43,942 bases of DNA. Source: Bacteroidaceae bacterium. GTDB taxonomy: Bacteria; Bacteroidota; Bacteroidia; Bacteroidales; Bacteroidaceae. The notes beneath the pieces are model-generated. The model was not told where the DNA came from, made no database searches, and saw only the letters and a program-made list of their open reading frames with translations. Position numbers and translations under genes: made by a program. Positions 10,065 through 17,532 of this stretch are shown one piece after another (positions within the stretch are counted from its first letter, which is position 1; every line of letters begins with the position of its first letter). The stretch spans positions 1 through 43,942 of the forward strand of contig JAFZVN010000018.1 of assembly GCA_017617805.1 (NCBI GenBank). Reading direction: 5' to 3'.

Positions 10065-11369
10065 ATGCTGACAGAAAAGACATTGGAGAAGTTGCGGATA
10101 TTGGCTGAATCGGCGAAGTACGACGTATCGTGCTCGTCGAGTGGTACTGTGCGTGGTGGTAAACAAGGCATGGTGGGCAATACGGTAGGTGGTGTCGGCA
10201 TCTGTCATTCGTTTGCGGATGATGGGCGTTGCATTTCGCTATTGAAAGTGATGCTGACCAACTACTGCATGTATGACTGTGCCTATTGCATCAATCGGAG
10301 GAGCAACGACATCCAACGTGCCACACTGGCGGTGCATGAGTTAGAGGAGATTGTGATGGAGTTCTATCGAAGAAACTACATCGAAGGACTCTTTCTGAGC
10401 AGTGGGGTGGTGAGGAACCCAGACTACACAATGGAACGTCTGGTGGCCATTGCCAAGGATTTGCGGACGGTGCATCGCTTCAATGGCTACATCCATCTGA
10501 AGAGCATCCCTGGAGCCAGTCGTGAGTTGCTGAGTGAGGCAGGAAAGTATGCTGACCGCATGAGCGTGAACATCGAGATTCCGAATGAGACGTCGCTCAA
10601 GCTTTTGGCACCAGAGAAAGACCATAAGAGCGTGTTCACACCCATGAAGTTCATTCAGCAGGGCGTGTTGGAGAATAAGGAGGACAGGAAGCACCTGCGG
10701 CATGTGCCCAGATTTGTGCCTGCTGGACAGAGCACGCAGATGATTGTTGGAGCAACCAATGAGACGGACAGGGACATCCTCCACATGTCGTCGGCGATGT
10801 ATGGACAACCCACCATGCGACGTGTATATTATTCTGGTTATGTGAGCGTGAACACGTATGACCCTCGTCTGCCTGTGTTGAAACAGCCGCCGTTAGTGCG
10901 CGAGAACCGTCTCTATCAAGCCGATTGGCTCATGAGGTTCTATCAGTTCAAGGTGGAGGAAATCGTGGATGAGGCCAATGCGAATCTCGACTTGGAGGTA
11001 GATCCCAAGTTGGCGTGGGCATTGCGACATCCTGAGCAATTTCCAGTTGACATCAACAGAGATGACTACGAGCGCATCCTTCGTGTGCCTGGCATCGGCG
11101 TGAAATCTGCCACCCTCATCGTCAACTCTCGTCGCTTCAACCGCCTCACCTCCTATCATCTCAAGAAGATGGGTGTGGTGATGAAGAAGGCCAAGTATTT
11201 CATCACATGTCACGAACTTACGGACGGCTATGCCAATCCCATCGTCGGCATCAACGAACTGCATCCTGAACGGCTCAAACCGCTCCTCATCTCGAAAGCG
11301 CAACAGAAGAAAGCCGCGGCGGAATTGCAGTTGACACTGGATTTTGGAGAAGAAGAAAAATCGGATTGA
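10065..11369 (+). CDS. Putative DNA modification/repair radical SAM protein (TIGR03916 type)
   Basis: A 434-aa radical-SAM enzyme. C68-x3-C72-x2-C75 (CMYDCAYC) binds the 4Fe-4S cluster that cleaves S-adenosylmethionine. A helix-hairpin-helix around residues 333-360 (core VPGIGVKSA) suggests binding to DNA. This combination defines the family named putative DNA modification/repair radical SAM protein, which is nearly always next to a DUF4130 protein, as here 19 bp downstream. The ATG at 10065 was chosen because a -7 promoter element precedes it and the family start MLTEKTLEKL follows. The substrate is unknown. The family assignment is firm; the role in DNA chemistry is an inference from the HhH and the partner. 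Confidence 0.85.
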   Translation: MLTEKTLEKLRILAESAKYDVSCSSSGTVRGGKQGMVGNTVGGVGICHSFADDGRCISLLKVMLTNYCMYDCAYCINRRSNDIQRATLAVHELEEIVMEFYRRNYIEGLFLSSGVVRNPDYTMERLVAIAKDLRTVHRFNGYIHLKSIPGASRELLSEAGKYADRMSVNIEIPNETSLKLLAPEKDHKSVFTPMKFIQQGVLENKEDRKHLRHVPRFVPAGQSTQMIVGATNETDRDILHMSSAMYGQPTMRRVYYSGYVSVNTYDPRLPVLKQPPLVRENRLYQADWLMRFYQFKVEEIVDEANANLDLEVDPKLAWALRHPEQFPVDINRDDYERILRVPGIGVKSATLIVNSRRFNRLTSYHLKKMGVVMKKAKYFITCHELTDGYANPIVGINELHPERLKPLLISKAQQKKAAAELQLTLDFGEEEKSD

Positions 11370-11388
11370 CTAGTAAAATGAGCATGAG

Positions 11389-12171
11389 ATGTTAGTGTAT
11401 ATCTTCGATAGAACCCTTGACGGACTCCTCTCCGCTGTCTTCGACGCCTTTTCACTGCATCAGCAACCTGAGATGCTGGTGGGGAAGGGTGAACCTCTGC
11501 CTTTGTTCTGTGATGAAGTGCATGAGGTGGAAACGGCTGATGACAGGGCACAACGAGTGTGGGCTGGATTGGAGAAACGGGTGTCGAAGGAAGCCATGAG
11601 GTTGTTGTCGGTGAGTTATCTGTCAGAATTGTCGGAATTGGACACGCCTCTGTTTCATTATATATGTAAGGTGTTTCAACAGACAAAGGGAGCACGGAGC
11701 ATAGAGAGGAACTTCTCTGACCCCGATGTGCTGGCTGTGACAAACATCTTCAGAAAGGTGATGCACGAGCGATTGAGGATGATGCAGTTTGTTCGTTTCC
11801 AGAAGACGAAGGACGGGACTTATCTGGGTGTGGTGTCGCCTGATCACAATGTGCTGCCTTTGGTGGTGGCGCATTTTCAGGATCGGTTTGGTGACCAGCC
11901 TTGGCTCCTGTATGATGCCAAGCGTCGCTATGGTTTCTACTATGACCAACAGGAAGTGACACGCATCACGTTTCAGGATGAGGATACCATACCCTTCGAC
12001 CTTGATAGTGGTAAACTGAATGACGAGGTGTTGAGCGAGGATGATAAACTCTTTCAGGAACTCTGGCGCACCTACTTCAAGGCCATCTGCATCCGCGAAC
12101 GCATGAATCCGAAGAAACAACTGAACGATATGCCTCGTCGCTATTGGAAATATATGACAGAGAAGCAATGA
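11389..12171 (+). CDS. DUF4130 protein, partner of the radical SAM enzyme (TIGR03915 type)
   Basis: A 260-aa protein opening with the family signature (I/V)FDRTLDGLLSAVFDAF. It continues with LSELDTPLFHYICKVF, DPDVLAVTNIFRKVMHERLRMMQFVRF and a C-terminal NPKKQLNDMPRRYWKYMTE. These blocks match DUF4130/TIGR03915, described as a probable DNA metabolism protein; a similar domain is fused to uracil-DNA-glycosylase-like proteins of the UdgX type in other bacteria. It follows the radical-SAM gene by 19 bp, so the two are co-transcribed. The biochemical role is not known. A repeat tract and then vsr follow. Confidence 0.83.
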   Translation: MLVYIFDRTLDGLLSAVFDAFSLHQQPEMLVGKGEPLPLFCDEVHEVETADDRAQRVWAGLEKRVSKEAMRLLSVSYLSELSELDTPLFHYICKVFQQTKGARSIERNFSDPDVLAVTNIFRKVMHERLRMMQFVRFQKTKDGTYLGVVSPDHNVLPLVVAHFQDRFGDQPWLLYDAKRRYGFYYDQQEVTRITFQDEDTIPFDLDSGKLNDEVLSEDDKLFQELWRTYFKAICIRERMNPKKQLNDMPRRYWKYMTEKQ

Positions 12172-12173
12172 GG

Positions 12174-12233
12174 GTTTAGAGTTTAGGGCTTAGAGTTTAG
12201 AGTTAAGGTTAGGGTTGACGTTAAGGTTAAAAA
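12174..12233. repeat. Short tandem repeats between DUF4130 and vsr
   Basis: The whole spacer is made of TTTAGAG/TTTAGGG heptamers followed by TTAAGGTTAGGGTT-like hexamers, ending directly before the vsr ATG. The same units occur inside carA (15014-15052) and, as TTAACC, inside the DUF3987 gene. Confidence 0.75.
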
Positions 12234-12234
12234 A

Positions 12235-12744
12235 ATGGCAGATAAGATGACTCCCCAGCAGCGCAGTAATTGCATGCGCAGGATCAGGTCGAAGAACACG
12301 CGACCTGAGATGCTGGTGCGCCGTTTCCTGTTCAGTCATGGTTTCCGTTATCGCATTCATGCCAAGACCTTGCCGGGCACTCCAGACTTGGCGATTGTTG
12401 GCCTTCGTACATGCATCTTCATCAATGGCTGTTTCTGGCATGGACATGAGGGTTGTTCCATGTATCGGACACCTCAAACCCACGTGGACTTCTGGACACA
12501 TAAGATACTTCGCAATCAGCAGCGTGACCAAGAAAATCGTTTGGCGCTGAAGGAGCAAGGCTGGCATGTGGTGGAGATTTGGGAGTGTCAACTCAAGCCC
12601 AAAGAAAGGGAGAAGACCTTGCAGGGCCTTCTCCGTACCTTAAATTATATTGTCCTTGAAAATCGAGGAGCCAAAGTCACTTATCATTTTGATGAAGACG
12701 AGGAGATGAGCCTTGCCGCAGAGTTCCCTGCCGAAGAGAACTGA
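12235..12744 (+). CDS. vsr: Very-short-patch mismatch endonuclease
   Basis: A 169-aa Vsr protein, a nicking endonuclease that acts 5' of the T in T:G mismatches arising from 5-methylcytosine deamination. The start MADKMTPQQRSNCMRRIRSK is typical. The metal-binding aspartate is D51 in LPGTPDL, and the active-site/zinc region is C66, H69, H71 and C74 in NGCFWHGHEGC. WECQLKPKEREKTLQ follows, and the C-terminal tail DEDEEMSLAAEF looks like the family's Bacteroidales tail, so the gene seems complete. No cytosine methyltransferase gene lies beside it, although Vsr usually accompanies one. It converges on the truncated carB, with 24 bp between stop codons. Confidence 0.93.
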   Translation: MADKMTPQQRSNCMRRIRSKNTRPEMLVRRFLFSHGFRYRIHAKTLPGTPDLAIVGLRTCIFINGCFWHGHEGCSMYRTPQTHVDFWTHKILRNQQRDQENRLALKEQGWHVVEIWECQLKPKEREKTLQGLLRTLNYIVLENRGAKVTYHFDEDEEMSLAAEFPAEEN

Positions 12745-12768
12745 TCTGATGGCAAAGCCATTCTCGAT

Positions 12769-14466
12769 TTACACATACGACAGATACAAGTAATTCGTTT
12801 GGGCTGGATATTCGGCAGCGAGGGTGTCGATTTGGTTGACCACAGGAACGATGCCGAGTTCCTTGCGCCACTTACGCACGATGAGACCTGCCTCCTCCAT
12901 GTTCATGTCGGCCTCAAGACCGATGGCACGAGCAATCTGGAAGTCGGAGAAACCATATATTTTGGCTTCGTGCAGCAACTCCGCAAACTCTGGTGCCTCG
13001 ATGTATTCCAGCAGCTCTGTGGGTTCCATGTATTCAATCATCTCTGAGAAATGCACGAACTCCTTCAGTCGATCGTTGATGCCGACGATGTGCTTCAGCT
13101 TCTGCAAGAACCAGCGATCAATCTTCGTCAGTTCGTGAATCTGTTCAATGCCATAACCCAACTGCATAGCTTTCGCAATGGCGAAGATACGCGTATCAGT
13201 CGGTTCGTGGAGGGCATTGGCGATGTCTGGGATCTTGATTTCGTGGTTATCGACAAAGCCGTGCATACCTTGACCAATCATACGCAGACCTTTCTGGAGT
13301 GCTTCCTCGAAGGTGCGACCGATGGCCATCACCTCGCCCACGCTCTTCATCGACGAACCCAACTGACGCTTCACCCCATGGAACTTCGTCAAGTCCCAAC
13401 GAGGAATCTTCACAACCACATAGTCAAGGGCAGGTTCGAAGAAGGCACTCGTGGTCTTGGTGACGGAGTTCTTCAGTTCGAAGAGTCCATAGCCGAGACC
13501 AAGTTTAGCTGCGACGAAGGCAAGTGGATAACCTGTGGCTTTCGATGCCAATGCTGACGAACGGCTGAGTCGGGCATTGACTTCGATGACACGATAATCT
13601 TCCGACTCAGGATCGAGGGCATACTGCACGTTGCACTCGCCGACGATGCCGATATGGCGGATGATCTTGATAGCCAGCGCACGAAGTTTATGATATTCGG
13701 AGTTGGTGAGTGTCTGCGAAGGAGCCACCACTATCGACTCGCCTGTGTGAATGCCGAGTGGGTCGAAGTTCTCCATGTTGCAGACCGTGATGCAGTTGTC
13801 GTAGCAGTCACGCACCACCTCGTATTCGATTTCCTTCCAGCCTTTCAGCGACTTCTCCACCAACACCTGGGGAGAGAACGAAAAGGCTTCCTCGGCCTGC
13901 GACATGAGTTCCTCGTCGTTGTCGCAGAAACCAGAACCAAGACCACCCAGAGCGTATGCGGCTCTCAAGATCACAGGGAATCCCAGTTCATGTGCCGCTT
14001 TCTTCACTTCTTCTACCGTCGAACAGGCCTCGCTCTTGATGGTCTTCACACCAATTTCGTCAAGACGCTTCACGAACAGGTCGCGGTCTTCGGTGTCGAT
14101 GATGGCTTGCACAGGAGTGCCCAAGACCTTCACATGATATTTCTCCAGCACACCCTTCTCATACAGTTCCACACCGCAGTTCAGCGCCGTCTGTCCGCCA
14201 AACGAGAGCAAGATGCCATCAGGACGTTCCTTCTCGATGATGCGTTCCACGAATTCGGCCTTCACAGGCTGGAAATACACCGTGTCTGCCACGCCTTGCG
14301 AGGTCTGCACCGTAGCCACGTTGGGGTTGATGAGCACCGACTGGATGCCCTCCTCCTTCAGCGCCTTCAGTGCCTGGGCACCTGAATAGTCGAACTCGCC
14401 TGCCTGGCCAATCTTCAGGGCGCCGCTGCCCAAGAGCAGCACTTTCTTGATATTCTTCTCCATCAT
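12769..14466 (-). CDS. carB: Carbamoyl-phosphate synthase large subunit, N-terminal half only
   Basis: CarB normally has about 1070 residues: two ATP-grasp halves plus an allosteric domain. This gene has 565 codons. It covers the carboxyphosphate (first) ATP-grasp half ([60 protein letters not shown]) and the oligomerisation segment ([26 protein letters not shown]). It stops in TNYLYLSYV just where the second half should begin with Y-N-G. After the TAA at 12769-12771 the frame reads IENGFAIRS, which could be a short decayed remnant of the normal continuation. No second half is present, because vsr occupies the next DNA. It overlaps carA by 4 nt (ATGA). Isolated CPS halves of some CPSases can dimerise and work, but a damaged gene, an assembly fault or a second half elsewhere are all possible. 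Confidence 0.85.
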   Translation of the reverse strand: MMEKNIKKVLLLGSGALKIGQAGEFDYSGAQALKALKEEGIQSVLINPNVATVQTSQGVADTVYFQPVKAEFVERIIEKERPDGILLSFGGQTALNCGVELYEKGVLEKYHVKVLGTPVQAIIDTEDRDLFVKRLDEIGVKTIKSEACSTVEEVKKAAHELGFPVILRAAYALGGLGSGFCDNDEELMSQAEEAFSFSPQVLVEKSLKGWKEIEYEVVRDCYDNCITVCNMENFDPLGIHTGESIVVAPSQTLTNSEYHKLRALAIKIIRHIGIVGECNVQYALDPESEDYRVIEVNARLSRSSALASKATGYPLAFVAAKLGLGYGLFELKNSVTKTTSAFFEPALDYVVVKIPRWDLTKFHGVKRQLGSSMKSVGEVMAIGRTFEEALQKGLRMIGQGMHGFVDNHEIKIPDIANALHEPTDTRIFAIAKAMQLGYGIEQIHELTKIDRWFLQKLKHIVGINDRLKEFVHFSEMIEYMEPTELLEYIEAPEFAELLHEAKIYGFSDFQIARAIGLEADMNMEEAGLIVRKWRKELGIVPVVNQIDTLAAEYPAQTNYLYLSYV

Positions 14467-15656
14467 CCTAACATTTTTACGAATTCGTCAAACAAAAACT
14501 CTGTGTCAACGGGGCCTGAGCATGCCTCTGGATGGAACTGAGCCGACATCCAGGGATGGGTCTTGTGTCGGATGCCCTCGTTCGAGCCGTCGTTCATATT
14601 CACGAAGAGCGGTTCCCAATCGGCAGGTAACGTCTTGTCATCCACCGCATAACCATGATTCTGCGAAGTGATGAAGCATCGGTTCGTGCCCACTTCACGT
14701 ACTGGCTGATTGTGCGAACGATGGCCGTATTTCAATTTGTAGGTCTTGGCACCAGCGGCACGAGCCAGCAGTTGGTTGCCCAGGCAGATGCCCATGCAGG
14801 GACGAACGTTCTCATTGCTCAGGAACGCTCTGATATGCGCTACCGTCGCCTCGCAACGTTCAGGGTCGCCAGGGCCATTGGCGAGGAAAAGTCCATCGAA
14901 GTCCAGCGTGTTGAAGTCATAATCCCAAGGCACGCGAATCACTTCCACACCCCGTCGGATGAGACATCGGATGATGTTCGCCTTCACGCCGCAATCAACC
15001 AAGACTACCGTCTTTAGTTTAGAGTTTAGAGTGTAGAGTTTAGAGTTTGCTATCGCTGTCATGTCTGGTTTGTAGGTGATGACCTCCTTACAGCTCACTT
15101 TCTCCACCCAATTCACACTTCCGTAGTCTTGAGTCGTGGCAGTGGTTTTGTTTGTTGCGATGCCATCACAACAGACGGAACTACTGCCAATCACCACACG
15201 CCCCATCATCACGCCGTGCTCTCTCAGTACCTGCGTCAGTCTTCTTGTGTCGATGCCCGTGATGCCAGGCACTTGCTCGCGTTTCAGCCACGATGCCAGC
15301 GATTCTTTCGCATTCCAATGCGAATACTGCTCGCTGTAGTCGGTCACAATCAACGCCTTGGCATGGATCCTGTCACTTTCCATGAACAGGGGCAGGCTGT
15401 TCGCTCCTACCCCTGTGTCTGGCACGCCGTAATTTCCAATCAGCGGAAATGTCGTCACCAATATCTGACCTGCATAACTTGGGTCTGTCAGGCTCTCTGG
15501 ATAGCCCGTCATGGCGGTGTTGAACACCACTTCGCCCACCGTCTCTGTCAAGCCTGAACCCTGTTCGCCTGTCTGCTGCCCTTCGTAGCCAAACGACCAG
15601 CCGCAGAACTCCGAACCATCGTCAAGAATCAGTTTTGCTTCTCTCTTTCTGTTCAT
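14463..15656 (-). CDS. carA: Carbamoyl-phosphate synthase small (glutaminase) subunit
   Basis: A 397-aa glutamine amidotransferase subunit that releases ammonia from glutamine for carbamoyl phosphate synthesis (pyrimidines and arginine). The N-terminal CPSase domain ([20 protein letters not shown]) is followed by a class I amidotransferase domain with nucleophile C291 ([10 protein letters not shown]) and H375/E377 (FHPEA). Residues about 197-216 ([15 protein letters not shown] and neighbours), between SCKEVITY and [14 protein letters not shown], are encoded by a TTTAGAG repeat and have no counterpart that I know of in the family. It lies 18 bp after asnB and overlaps carB by 4 nt, so asnB-carA-carB is one transcription unit. 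Confidence 0.93.
   Translation of the reverse strand: MNRKREAKLILDDGSEFCGWSFGYEGQQTGEQGSGLTETVGEVVFNTAMTGYPESLTDPSYAGQILVTTFPLIGNYGVPDTGVGANSLPLFMESDRIHAKALIVTDYSEQYSHWNAKESLASWLKREQVPGITGIDTRRLTQVLREHGVMMGRVVIGSSSVCCDGIATNKTTATTQDYGSVNWVEKVSCKEVITYKPDMTAIANSKLYTLNSKLKTVVLVDCGVKANIIRCLIRRGVEVIRVPWDYDFNTLDFDGLFLANGPGDPERCEATVAHIRAFLSNENVRPCMGICLGNQLLARAAGAKTYKLKYGHRSHNQPVREVGTNRCFITSQNHGYAVDDKTLPADWEPLFVNMNDGSNEGIRHKTHPWMSAQFHPEACSGPVDTEFLFDEFVKMLG
15014..15052. repeat. In-frame TTTAGAG tandem repeat within carA
   Basis: A run of TTTAGAG-like heptamers in an unbroken frame codes [14 protein letters not shown]. The same unit fills the spacer before vsr. Confidence 0.75.
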
Positions 15657-15674
15657 CTTTATTATTAATGTATC

Positions 15675-17387
15675 TCAATATGCCTGTTCATGTACTCCCT
15701 TCACGGCACGACCGCTGGGGTCATTCATGTTCTTGAACGCTTCGTCCCACTCCAAGGCGATGGCCGTTGAGCATGCCACAGATGCCTCCTGGTTCACGCT
15801 CCGTGCGGCAGATGCGCTGGGGAAATGCTCCTCGAAGATGCTGCGGTAGTAGTATTCCTCCTTGCAGAGTGGTGGATTGATAGGGAATCGTTCGGCCGCA
15901 TGTGCCATCTGCTCGTCGCTGACCGCCTCCGATGTAATCTTCTTCAGGGTATCAATCCACGAATAGCCCACGCCGTCGCTGAACTGCTCCTTCTGACGCC
16001 ATGCGATGCTCTCGGGCAGCATGTTGGCAAAACCTTCACGCACCACACCCTTCTCAATCGTCTTCCCTGGACACATCTTCAATGCAGGATCGATGCGCAT
16101 GGCGATGTCGAGGAACTCCTTGTCGAGGAACGGCACACGACCCTCGATGCCCCAAGCCATCAGCGACTTGTTGGCACGCAGACAGTCGTAGAAATGCAGT
16201 TTGCCCAACTTGCGCACAGTTTCCTCATGGAACGCTTTCGCATCGGGCGCCTTATGGAAGTAGAGATAGCCGCCGAAAATCTCGTCGGCACCTTCGCCGC
16301 TGAGCACCATCTTGATACCCATCGAGCGGATGACGCGTGCCAACAGGTACATCGGCGTGGAGGCACGGATGGTCGTCACGTCGTAAGTCTCGATATGGTA
16401 GATGACGTCGCGGATGGCGTCAAGACCTTCCTGAATCGTATAGTTCACCTCGTGATGCACTGTGCCGATATGCTCCGCCACCTCGCGAGCCTTCGCCAAG
16501 TCGGGAGCACCCTTCAGACCCACGGCGAACGAGTGCAGACGAGGCCACCAAGCATCGTGCTCATCGTTCGTCTCGATACGCTTGGCAGCATAGAGCTTCG
16601 CGATGGCCGACACCACCGACGAATCCAGTCCGCCCGAGAGCAAAACACCGTATGGCACATCGCTCATCAGCTGACGCTTCACCGCCGCCATCAGACCTTC
16701 TTTCACCAGCTGCACAGCCTCCTTGCGGTCGCTGGTTGACCACTTCATCCCCTCATATTGCATCCAGTCGCGCTGATACCAACGTTTAAGGCCCAACTTT
16801 TCATTCTTCAATTTTTCAATTTTACTCGTCGCATAATGTCCTGGCAGGAAAGGCTCATACTCGCACTGACCCTCCAAGGCCTTCAGTTCACTCGCCACAT
16901 AGATGGTGCCGTCTTGGTCGTGTCCTATATATAAAGGTATGACGCCGATAGGGTCGCGCGCCACAAGGAAATCGTCCGTCGCTGAGTCGTAGAGCACAAA
17001 CGAGAAGATGCCGTTCAGTTCGTCGAGCATCTCCTCCATGGGACGTCCCTGCGCCACAGCCTCCTGATACAGCGCCAGGATGACCTCGCAGTCCGAACCC
17101 GTCTGGAAATCATACTGTCCAGCGAACCGGCGGCGAATCTCCTGATGGTTGTATATCTCACCATTCACCGCCAGCACCACCTTGCCATCCCTCGAATACA
17201 GGGGCTGACCGCCCGAAAGCGGGTCAACGATGGCCAGACGCTCATGCGCCAGCACCGCCCGTTCACTGCTATACACCCCGCTCCAGTCGGGACCGCGATG
17301 CCGAATCTTCGCCGACATCTTCAACGCCTGCTCACGCTTCTGGTGGGCATCGCCTTTCATTTTGAGTATTCCTACAAATCCGCACAT
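15675..17387 (-). CDS. asnB: Asparagine synthase (glutamine-hydrolysing)
   Basis: A 570-aa AsnB. It makes asparagine from aspartate, ATP and glutamine. The N-terminal class II glutaminase domain begins MCGFVGI with catalytic C2, and RLAIVDP, NGEIYNH and SDCEVI follow. The synthetase domain has the pyrophosphate loop SGGLDSS (251-257) and the GEGADEIFGGY motif. Residues about 188-201 (SKIEKLKNEKLGLK), before RWYQRDW, are repeat-encoded and appear to be an insertion in the linker between the two domains. The gene has its own promoter in the 145-bp gap after purF and leads into carA 18 bp on. Confidence 0.95.
   Translation of the reverse strand: MCGFVGILKMKGDAHQKREQALKMSAKIRHRGPDWSGVYSSERAVLAHERLAIVDPLSGGQPLYSRDGKVVLAVNGEIYNHQEIRRRFAGQYDFQTGSDCEVILALYQEAVAQGRPMEEMLDELNGIFSFVLYDSATDDFLVARDPIGVIPLYIGHDQDGTIYVASELKALEGQCEYEPFLPGHYATSKIEKLKNEKLGLKRWYQRDWMQYEGMKWSTSDRKEAVQLVKEGLMAAVKRQLMSDVPYGVLLSGGLDSSVVSAIAKLYAAKRIETNDEHDAWWPRLHSFAVGLKGAPDLAKAREVAEHIGTVHHEVNYTIQEGLDAIRDVIYHIETYDVTTIRASTPMYLLARVIRSMGIKMVLSGEGADEIFGGYLYFHKAPDAKAFHEETVRKLGKLHFYDCLRANKSLMAWGIEGRVPFLDKEFLDIAMRIDPALKMCPGKTIEKGVVREGFANMLPESIAWRQKEQFSDGVGYSWIDTLKKITSEAVSDEQMAHAAERFPINPPLCKEEYYYRSIFEEHFPSASAARSVNQEASVACSTAIALEWDEAFKNMNDPSGRAVKGVHEQAY
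16801..16825. repeat. In-frame CTTCAATTTTTCAA repeat within asnB
   Basis: TCATTCTTCAATTTTTCAAT codes the peptide KIEKLKNEK on the minus strand. It is the same repeat type as 19055-19086 in purF (units of TTGAAGGA, TTGAAGAG). Confidence 0.6.
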
Positions 17388-17417
17388 GTCATTTTGCTTT
17401 TATGTTCGTGTTTTAAT

Positions 17418-17524
17418 AATCAAATTGTTTTCGATTTTTTGAAATCGGTTGCAAAATTACAAACTTTTCAAATATCTCACAAGCAATTTGATAAAAAATA
17501 CTTATTTTTACGAGCATTTTGTTT
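17418..17524 (-). promoter_or_regulatory. asnB promoter region, duplicated upstream of pyrG
   Basis: The minus strand carries the -7 element TAATTTTG (17452-17459 on plus) with CTTG as a -33 candidate 20 bp upstream. All 107 bp align without a gap to 20977-21083 upstream of pyrG, including an identical 30-bp core at 17442-17471. Confidence 0.75.
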
Positions 17525-17532
17525 GTTTTTTA

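Noticed and set aside
12174-12233. Telomere-like sequence (TTAGGG units)
   Set aside because: The tract is short, mixed with TTTAGAG units, and the same units occur inside genes; it is a dispersed simple repeat.
15825-16739. 304-codon plus-strand frame over asnB
   Set aside because: It lies opposite the conserved AsnB synthetase domain and has a composition typical of antisense shadows.
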